Below are positions 1 through 5,785 of a stretch of 6,988 nt of DNA, piece by piece. This DNA comes from Flammeovirgaceae bacterium UBA5867 (GTDB lineage: Bacteria > Bacteroidota > Bacteroidia > Cytophagales > Cyclobacteriaceae), in assembly GCA_002432545.1 (NCBI GenBank), contig DJFR01000067.1:33117-40104 (forward strand). The letters are read 5' to 3'. Below the pieces are notes generated by a model. That model was not told the DNA's origin, ran no database searches, and worked only from the letters and a program-made list of their open reading frames with translations. The first letter of the stretch is position 1. Each line of letters opens with the position of its first letter. The position numbers were made by a program, and so were the translations under genes.

Positions 1-60
1 CAAACGAGTAATGTAGCCGAGTTGATCTCGTATGCCTATAAAAATGGCGTACTAGGCTGA
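1..60 (+). CDS. C-terminal end of a LuxR-family response regulator (5' part outside window)
   Basis: Reading from base 1, the + strand gives 19 codons and a TGA stop at 58-60. The peptide ends NVAELISYAYKNGVLG. This matches the last helix of LuxR/NarL-type helix-turn-helix domains, where a segment like NxAELVxYAxKNGL follows the recognition helix. The receiver domain and most of the HTH lie left of the window. The gene converges on the histidine kinase at 52-867, and the two coding ends overlap by 9 bases (52-60). A LuxR-type regulator next to a kinase with a NarX/DesK-style H-box is the expected cognate pairing, so the protein is probably the phosphorylated transcription factor partner of that kinase. 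The family call rests on only 19 residues, but the match in sequence and context is good. Confidence 0.72.
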   Translation, partial: QTSNVAELISYAYKNGVLG

Positions 61-867
61 TGCTGTTAGGGGCATCACAGGAAATTTATCAGCACTGTCT
101 TTCTGGCGAGGATTGAATTCAATAATAACACGCAGACCTCTCGGAGATATAGGCTCCCTGCGAAATGTTGCTCCTATACTTTTAGCACGCTTGGCCAGGT
201 TGATAGTACCCATGCCGGAAGATTTTTCTTCGTTCTCCTTGCGTCTGTAATCCGATCCGTCATCTTCTACCGTAATGGTAAGTAACTCATCTTCCCAATG
301 AAGATGTACTGAAATGTTCCAGGCATTGGAATGTTTAATAGCGTTGGAAAATAATTCCTGCACCATTCTGAACAAGTTGAGCTTTTGACGTTGATTGATC
401 GGCACGGGATTACCGCTCTGCACAAAATGCATGTGTGTTCCCTTCAGCGCATCGAGTTTGTGACACAATTCGCGAATGGCAAAATTCAAACTCATGCCTT
501 CTATAAAATCCGGAGAAAGATTCCAGATGATGTTGCGGATGCTCTCTATAGTTCTGTTCAGGTTGCGCTTCACAACAATGAGCTTGGCTTCAATGTGTGG
601 TGGCAGTGCATCTGCTTCGCGCATTACCAGGTCAAGATCAAGGTGTATAAGACTTAGTACGGTTCCTAAATCATCGTGCAGGTCGCTGGAGATACGCTGA
701 CGATCATGCTCGATAAATTCATTTACACGCGACCAGGGTATATGTTCTACGGTTGAGTCGTTGACCTGCACAGCCCGCCTTATCTCTTTTCTTTTATCAA
801 GCCAATAAAAAACCAAAGCGGTTACACCTGAACTGGCTAACGCCACTAAAATGTAAATTGCAATCAT
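52..867 (-). CDS. Membrane-anchored sensor histidine kinase, HisKA_3/NarL-partner type
   Basis: This 271-residue protein should autophosphorylate on a histidine and pass the phosphate to a LuxR-type response regulator. Residues 2-23 form one transmembrane helix, followed by the basic stretch DKRKEIRR, so the rest should be cytoplasmic. The dimerisation/phosphoacceptor region has the HisKA_3 H-box RQRISSDLHDDLG (56-68), with His64 as the likely phosphorylation site. A HATPase_c domain follows: N-box QELFSNAIKHS (170-180, Asn175), G1-like VEDDG (200-204) and G2-like SGMGTINLAKRA (217-228). There is no periplasmic, PAS, GAF or TPR sensor domain before the H-box, so it is a minimal kinase that may sense through its membrane helix or a partner. 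The ATG at 865-867 is the only Met start before the in-frame stop at 934-936. Its 3' end overlaps the convergent regulator gene by 9 bases. Confidence 0.93.
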   Translation of the reverse strand: MIAIYILVALASSGVTALVFYWLDKRKEIRRAVQVNDSTVEHIPWSRVNEFIEHDRQRISSDLHDDLGTVLSLIHLDLDLVMREADALPPHIEAKLIVVKRNLNRTIESIRNIIWNLSPDFIEGMSLNFAIRELCHKLDALKGTHMHFVQSGNPVPINQRQKLNLFRMVQELFSNAIKHSNAWNISVHLHWEDELLTITVEDDGSDYRRKENEEKSSGMGTINLAKRAKSIGATFRREPISPRGLRVIIEFNPRQKDSADKFPVMPLTASA

Positions 868-1024
868 ATTGCTAACTTGATTTGTCGTTTGATTTCGGTT
901 AGTTAGTAAAGAAGTACCTCTATACTTTATGGTTTATATGGCGCCAGCTATTAATCTCTCCCAAACGGCCAATTCACTTCTAAAACCTTTGTAATTTAAA
1001 CGATTATTCAAACTTTCAGAAGTC
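868..1024. promoter_or_regulatory. Divergent intergenic region with presumed promoters for the kinase and the YafK-like gene
   Basis: This 157-base AT-rich gap lies between two divergent start codons, so both promoters should be here unless the YafK-like gene is driven from elsewhere. The Bacteroidota consensus (TTTG near -33, TAnnTTTG near -7) has no clean match on either strand. The nearest is AACCTTTG at 984-991 (+), about 33 bases before the ATG at 1025, with one mismatch and no TTTG at the right distance upstream. I see no convincing operator palindrome or small gene here. The promoter role is inferred from gene layout. Confidence 0.35.
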
Positions 1025-1753
1025 ATGAACGTGGTTTTCATTATGGCCTCAATTTTCTTCCAAACTGCTTCATTTAAGCAGCAACAACAAAATTTTGAAC
1101 GGGTAAAAAACGCTTACATCGAAAAGGAAGCTATCGTAAAACAATACTTCACCCAAAAACATTTCAATGCCTCCGGGTTTCACCTCTTTATCCAGGCTTT
1201 CAAGAAAGAACAGAAACTTGAGATCTGGATACGCGAAAAGAATAAACCGGAATACGCATTGCTCACTACCTATAATTTCTGCTCAACATCGGGTGTATTA
1301 GGACCTAAACGCAAAGAAGGCGACAAGCAAATTCCGGAAGGTGTTTACCAGATCAATCATTTTAATCCGGTTAGTAATTTTCACTTGTCGCTGGGTATCA
1401 ATTATCCGAATGCATCCGACAAGATATTAAGTGACAGCCAACGCCCCGGGAGTGCTATTTATATACATGGCAATTGCGTTACGATCGGGTGTATACCGAT
1501 AACGGATGACAAGATCAAGGAGCTATATATACTTGCTATAGAAGCGCGCAACAACGGGCAAATCAGTATACCGGTTCACATCTTCCCGACAAAGCTTGAC
1601 GCTGCCAACTTTGATCAGTTAAAATCAGCATATAGTCACGCGCCTGCCTTGATAGATTTCTGGAGTAACCTTCAAACGGTTTACCTCAACTTCGAAAAAA
1701 CAAAACAGTTAACCACCGCCAAAGTAAACGCCCGCGGACAATACTTCTTTTAA
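1025..1753 (+). CDS. YkuD-fold L,D-transpeptidase family protein, YafK-like
   Basis: This 242-residue protein has the YkuD active-site signature in its YafK form: IYIHGNCVTIGCIPIT at 145-160, with His148 and Cys156 the likely catalytic pair and a second Cys at 151. Upstream, VLGPKRKEGDKQIPEGVYQI (91-110) is the usual start of the YkuD domain. Downstream, ISIPVHIFP (180-188) matches the end of YafK-type domains. L,D-transpeptidases cross-link or modify peptidoglycan at diaminopimelate; the E. coli YafK relative instead cleaves lipoprotein from peptidoglycan. Which reaction applies here is open. The N-terminus (residues 3-17) is hydrophobic and may be a signal peptide or anchor, but it lacks the usual basic n-region. 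Start: the ATG at 1025 follows an in-frame stop at 992-994; Met7 (1043) is an alternative. The gene is divergent from the kinase and convergent with the DUF3857 operon. Confidence 0.88.
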   Translation: MNVVFIMASIFFQTASFKQQQQNFERVKNAYIEKEAIVKQYFTQKHFNASGFHLFIQAFKKEQKLEIWIREKNKPEYALLTTYNFCSTSGVLGPKRKEGDKQIPEGVYQINHFNPVSNFHLSLGINYPNASDKILSDSQRPGSAIYIHGNCVTIGCIPITDDKIKELYILAIEARNNGQISIPVHIFPTKLDAANFDQLKSAYSHAPALIDFWSNLQTVYLNFEKTKQLTTAKVNARGQYFF

Positions 1754-1788
1754 AAACAAAAGCCTTGAGCTGCCGGCAGCTCAAGGCT
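1752..1788 (-). terminator. Rho-independent terminator of the - strand DUF3857 operon
   Basis: Bases 1761-1788 are a perfect inverted repeat with 14-base arms, AGCCTTGAGCTGCC and its complement, folding as a 12-bp stem with a CCGG loop. On the - strand the stem is followed at once by TTTGTTTTT, the expected U-tract, and it lies 21 bases past the stop of the gene at 1810-3765. On the + strand it begins 7 bases after the stop of the YafK-like gene, but only the pyrimidine-rich CTCACTTCTC follows, so termination in that direction would be weaker. It probably serves both convergent genes, mainly the - strand one. Confidence 0.88.
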
Positions 1789-1809
1789 CTCACTTCTCAA
1801 GGCCTGGTT

Positions 1810-3765
1810 CTATTTGCTCTTCTCTAATACAAGTGTCACTTTATTAAAGTCGGCTGACGCGTTGATCACTTTTCTGAAATCTTCATAGCGTGCCAGTGGT
1901 GCAAAGATCTCTTTATAGTATTCCTTAATGGAGATCTCGAGTATATTGTCTTTTATAGTATAGTCTGACTGAAAGAGGAACGGCATTTTCTCTTTGTCCT
2001 TATAAGTGATATCGATCTTCAGATCCTGTGGATTTTTTATAGTATATCCGGATGGAATCTGGATTTTGATGGTGCGATCGTAACCACGATTAAATTCGTT
2101 TTCAACTTCGGTTAGACGTTTATCATCGCGATACATTTCTACCTGCGGCCCGATCAGTTCACCGGCTTTGAATAAAATTCGAGGTCCTGCTTTTTCAAGG
2201 AAGTGCGAAGAATTAAAATCAACATTGATCTCAAAATTACCGGCCTTCTCTTCCAATGGTTTTGCTGTCCACTTTCCTATAGTGGCATCGGGAGCGGTTT
2301 GTTTGGTGAGTTCTTCGATCATGCGTGTGCGCTGCTCTTCGGTCATCAAATCGTAATACGGACCAAAGTACATGGCATTATAGCCTCCGAATACTCGCTT
2401 TTGTTTGATGCTTACAGAAGAGAGGTCATCTGCAAAACTCACATTCATATCAAGGTTATCGCAGCTGAGCATATAGTCCGCTGCCGGAATTTCTTCAACC
2501 GATGCAAGGGCCGATTTCATATCACCCACAGCAAAGGGTTCTATAAATAAACCTTTGGTCGCTGTAAATTCTGCAGGCACCAGCGGGTAACGTGTCTCAA
2601 AAACATACGGAGCTATAAATCCTTTTGTGTCAGGAAAGTAAAGTAAATATTCATCAAGGTACGACCACGAATCAAAGGTTCCGTCAAACTTCAACTGCTC
2701 GCGGCTACACGTAATTACCGGGTGACATTTTATACCGGCTTTCTCAAATGTTTTAATAAGCAGCTTGGTCATTCCTTCACGTGAAGCAAGTTTACTTTTA
2801 ATGATTGAAGTAACTTGTGATAATGACTCATCGCTACGCTCGTTATTAACCTTTACACTTGATTTGATTTTCTGTTCGATATTCCGAATACGTAGTGGTG
2901 TAGCCTTGGAAGGATCATCACCTAACGTCTTTGCAAATTTCTCCAGCGCTTTATCATCATCCTTTGACGTGGTATATAAAACAGAATAGAAAGTTTTCGC
3001 TGCTTCGTCCCAGGTATATAAGCGGGCCTGCGAACGTGCTGTATTGTAAGCAAGTTTAAATTCAATGCGCTTACGATTGGCATCGAAGTACGAGAAGGCC
3101 TCCTGTTTCAAGGCAGGCACATCTTTCATCGTAGCAGTATATTGATTTAGTTCTTTGTTGTCATTCTCTTCCTGTTTTACATCCGAGAATCCCTGGTAAG
3201 CTTTAAAATCAAATTTCAAATGCGCAGGACATGTAAGCAGAAATGAACTTGCTTTTACCGGTGCATCATATTGCGTATATACCCGATCGAAAACACTGGC
3301 GCGCATTTTACGCGTATAGTAATATTCAATCTCGCTGCCCATCTCAACACCTTCTATAGCAAATATGCGATAGGCATTTCCGCTTTCTTCTTCTTTCAAC
3401 TCCTTAAGATTGGACTTATCGAAGTAGATGGCTTTTCCTTCTTTATTAATGGCACGCGCCTTCAGTTCAATCAGATCAATCGTATTGTTCATGGAGATAA
3501 CAATGCGATTGTGTTTCTGGATCGCTTCATCGTTGTTTACAAGTACAATGCGATGAACGGTGGAATACATCAAAAACTGATTGTCTTCCAGCATATATTC
3601 ATATTGAGCATGCTGTTTTAAGATCAGCTCCGTCAGATCTTTTTCATTGGCGGCAAGGGTATAGCGGCTGCGGTTCTTTTCCCACTCATACGGTTTGATA
3701 TCAGCTGCCTGTGCGGCAAGTGCAAAAAACACGAGGCATATAATCGCCCAAAAATTTTTATTCAT
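1810..3765 (-). CDS. Secreted DUF3857 protein with degenerate transglutaminase-like domain
   Basis: This 651-residue protein starts with a signal peptide (MNKNFWAIICLVFFALAAQA, cleavage near 20/21), so it should be periplasmic or outer-membrane associated. Residues about 65-220 fit DUF3857, including GNAYRIFAIEGVEMGSEIEYYY (129-150). Residues about 290-400 align with the transglutaminase-like core of the upstream neighbour, sharing the AGIK anchor at 343-346. In that alignment the catalytic Cys is Arg329, His is Glu372 and Asp is Ala385, so it is probably not a working cysteine enzyme. The C-terminus (about 560-648) shares the pattern IPxGYT and a final YYKEIF...YEDFRKVI block with the neighbour, so the two are homologous over their length. 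The reading frame is intact with no sign of decay, which suggests a selected non-catalytic role such as binding or partnering. It is the last gene of the operon, 16 bases after the neighbour. The substrate is unknown. Confidence 0.87.
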   Translation of the reverse strand: MNKNFWAIICLVFFALAAQAADIKPYEWEKNRSRYTLAANEKDLTELILKQHAQYEYMLEDNQFLMYSTVHRIVLVNNDEAIQKHNRIVISMNNTIDLIELKARAINKEGKAIYFDKSNLKELKEEESGNAYRIFAIEGVEMGSEIEYYYTRKMRASVFDRVYTQYDAPVKASSFLLTCPAHLKFDFKAYQGFSDVKQEENDNKELNQYTATMKDVPALKQEAFSYFDANRKRIEFKLAYNTARSQARLYTWDEAAKTFYSVLYTTSKDDDKALEKFAKTLGDDPSKATPLRIRNIEQKIKSSVKVNNERSDESLSQVTSIIKSKLASREGMTKLLIKTFEKAGIKCHPVITCSREQLKFDGTFDSWSYLDEYLLYFPDTKGFIAPYVFETRYPLVPAEFTATKGLFIEPFAVGDMKSALASVEEIPAADYMLSCDNLDMNVSFADDLSSVSIKQKRVFGGYNAMYFGPYYDLMTEEQRTRMIEELTKQTAPDATIGKWTAKPLEEKAGNFEINVDFNSSHFLEKAGPRILFKAGELIGPQVEMYRDDKRLTEVENEFNRGYDRTIKIQIPSGYTIKNPQDLKIDITYKDKEKMPFLFQSDYTIKDNILEISIKEYYKEIFAPLARYEDFRKVINASADFNKVTLVLEKSK

Positions 3766-3774
3766 ACGTTTTAT

Positions 3775-3780
3775 TCTTCC
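3775..3780 (-). promoter_or_regulatory. Possible Shine-Dalgarno site GGAAGA before the gene at 1810-3765
   Basis: The 16-base gap between the two DUF3857 genes carries GGAAGA on the - strand, ending 9 bases before the ATG at 3763-3765. That spacing suits a ribosome binding site and supports this start. Bacteroidota usually do not depend on such sites, so translation may instead be aided by coupling to the closely preceding stop codon. Confidence 0.35.
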
Positions 3781-3781
3781 G

Positions 3782-5710
3782 TTATTTTTTCTTCAGGATA
3801 ATAGACTCTTTGTAGGTTTCGCTGATCTGCTTCACCGTTTCATTCCAGCGGCCGAACTGATCGGGCTGCAGCAATATATAGTCAAGGTAAAATTTCTTGG
3901 AGGCAATTATCTTACCGGACTTCGACTGGTATGTTATCTCACATCCCAGCAGCGGGCCATCGATCTTCGCATCGGGTGGCAAATATTCAACCGTATATCC
4001 TTCCGGAATTGCCATTTCGATTACTTCGTATTTTATATACTTATACTCCGACTCGCGCGGAGATTTGCGGGAGGCTACGTTGATCACATCGTTATAATAA
4101 TCTTTGTTCAGATTCAGGTTGATATATAGTTCATCGCCAAGTTTTTGAAAATAGTCACTCAGACGAAAGTCGTAGTCAATGCGCGTTGGTTTATCGTGAT
4201 CGTCCAGTGAAGACAAGGTATATTTATCCAAATAGAATTTGTTGCTTCCCTTGCCTACAAGTCGTGTGATATAACGCTTCACATCATCTTTCTCCGATCG
4301 ATCGAGTTCATAACCGCCAAACACTTTCGGGTAACCTGATAATGTACTTTTACCGGAACCGATCAGTTGCGCACCGTCAATACGAATAGTCATTGAGTCG
4401 GTCATAATATTTTTCTCTTTCGCAATAACCGGTACTTCTTTTACTTCATAATGGCCTGCATCTATACCGATAAGCGCTTCTTTACCCTGGATCATAGAGG
4501 AAGGATATCCGAAAGCAGTGTGATCGCTTGTGCCATCCAGAAAATAATACTGACCATCTTTTGAAATATAGGTTGCAATCATGTGGTTGTCTACCAGCGG
4601 AGTTGGCACTTCGGTGTAGCGGTATGGTATATCGCGTGTACCGATCCAGGTGTGATAGGCTTTTATACCGGCCAGCTGCAGCATGTTCACGATAAGATTT
4701 GCCATATCCTTGCAATCACCATATCGTTTCTCGCACACGTACGAACCGCTGTGTGGTATAAGGCCGCGCATACCTTGTTCAAAAGCTATATACTGAATGT
4801 TATTCTGCACCCAATAGTAAACTTTCTTAACAGTTTCTATCTCAGATTTACTTTCAGCTTTAATCTTCCCGGCAATCGCTACAAGCTCTGGTGAATTTTC
4901 TTTATTGAGTTTCTCTACGAATGTATAGTACCAGTGATACAGGTCGTCCACGTTGGACAATACATTTATCGTACCCTTCTTTGTTTTGTAAGACTTCACA
5001 TAACAGATCACGTGCGGGGCGTAATACCGCAGCGAAGGGCTCTTGTCCTCCGACTTGAGCGCAGGCATAAACTGTGCTGTCCACTCGTAGGTTACGGTGT
5101 TCCCTTTCTCCGTTTTACGAAACTGGATCTGTTTGTTGTTATCGTTCAGCACCTGGTATGCCAGGTCTACATCCTTTGTTGTCTTGATGGTATAGGTCGT
5201 TTTTCCTTGCGGCAGGTAAGCGCTGAATATATAGCCGTGAATAAAACGGACGTCTTTAAGATTTTCACGATACTCAAGTTGAGTACGATTACGCGAAGCT
5301 ATCGAAGGGAAATCAAAGGAATAGTAATACGAATCATCATAAAATATACCGGCACTGCGATCGCTGTTCTTTTTGAAATTGGACACCACCATTTCTTTAT
5401 ACCGGTTCTTGTCCCACACCAGCGTTTTTGCTTTGATGTTCGCCACCTGGCTAAAGTGCGAACCGTATACACGCTTGCCTGATAGCATATCGGTTTGTTC
5501 CTTCAGGTGAAGCACATCTTCACCTACATCCAGAAATGCGCGTAGCGAGTCTCCATCCGGAGTAATGTTCAATACTTCGGAGCGCTCTATGAACACGGCA
5601 GGCTCATCCGGAAAACGCTCCTTGAATTGCTGCCACAGATCGGTTGACTGAGCTTTGCTTATCGCGAAGCTGCCCGACACCAGGATACATGCGAGAATTA
5701 TTTTTTTCAT
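3782..5710 (-). CDS. Secreted DUF3857 transglutaminase-like protein with intact catalytic triad
   Basis: This 642-residue protein begins with a signal peptide (MKKIILACILVSGSFAISKA, cleavage near 20/21) and should act outside the cytoplasm. A divergent DUF3857 domain covers about 45-220. The transglutaminase-like core (PF01841 type) runs about 275-400: YYWVQNNIQYIAF (298-310), then RYGDCKDMANL (329-339) with catalytic Cys333, His376 in VDNHMIATY, and Asp392 in YYFLDGT. Proteins of this fold may cross-link, hydrolyse or cleave amide bonds; many bacterial members are suspected peptidases, so the reaction is not certain. The C-terminal domain (about 430-640) is probably a beta-sandwich of DUF3858 type. 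It lies between the MORN-repeat gene (75 bases upstream) and its non-catalytic homologue (16 bases downstream), all one strand and probably one transcript. The ATG at 5708-5710 is fixed by the signal peptide. Confidence 0.9.
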   Translation of the reverse strand: MKKIILACILVSGSFAISKAQSTDLWQQFKERFPDEPAVFIERSEVLNITPDGDSLRAFLDVGEDVLHLKEQTDMLSGKRVYGSHFSQVANIKAKTLVWDKNRYKEMVVSNFKKNSDRSAGIFYDDSYYYSFDFPSIASRNRTQLEYRENLKDVRFIHGYIFSAYLPQGKTTYTIKTTKDVDLAYQVLNDNNKQIQFRKTEKGNTVTYEWTAQFMPALKSEDKSPSLRYYAPHVICYVKSYKTKKGTINVLSNVDDLYHWYYTFVEKLNKENSPELVAIAGKIKAESKSEIETVKKVYYWVQNNIQYIAFEQGMRGLIPHSGSYVCEKRYGDCKDMANLIVNMLQLAGIKAYHTWIGTRDIPYRYTEVPTPLVDNHMIATYISKDGQYYFLDGTSDHTAFGYPSSMIQGKEALIGIDAGHYEVKEVPVIAKEKNIMTDSMTIRIDGAQLIGSGKSTLSGYPKVFGGYELDRSEKDDVKRYITRLVGKGSNKFYLDKYTLSSLDDHDKPTRIDYDFRLSDYFQKLGDELYINLNLNKDYYNDVINVASRKSPRESEYKYIKYEVIEMAIPEGYTVEYLPPDAKIDGPLLGCEITYQSKSGKIIASKKFYLDYILLQPDQFGRWNETVKQISETYKESIILKKK

Positions 5711-5729
5711 ATATACGTCATCATTAACC

Positions 5730-5750
5730 GTTGCAAGTACTTACTGCAAC
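5730..5750. repeat. Small inverted repeat in the 75-base gap before the transglutaminase gene
   Basis: GTTGCA at 5730-5735 and TGCAAC at 5745-5750 are inverted copies around a 9-base loop holding the palindrome AGTACT. It lies 20 bases upstream of the ATG at 5710. It could be an mRNA hairpin or a protein-binding site, or chance. No T-run follows on the - strand, so it is not an intrinsic terminator, and no Bacteroidota-type promoter is visible beside it. Confidence 0.3.
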
Positions 5751-5785
5751 ATGATGTGTGCGTGTGATCTGAACGTAGTGAAAAA

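Noticed and set aside
877..895. Direct repeat TTGATTT (877-883, 889-895) upstream of the kinase
   Set aside because: It is only seven bases in AT-rich sequence, with no symmetry or match to a known operator.
4934..5482. 182-codon open frame on the + strand inside the transglutaminase gene
   Set aside because: It is antisense to a gene with signal peptide and catalytic motifs; its product has no recognisable motif. The same holds for 3271-3621 and 3695-4129.
5707..5724. Five-codon leader frame (MMTYI, stop overlapping the ATG at 5710) before the transglutaminase gene
   Set aside because: It is too short to distinguish from chance, with no ribosome binding site and no regulatory composition; the ATGA overlap alone is weak evidence.
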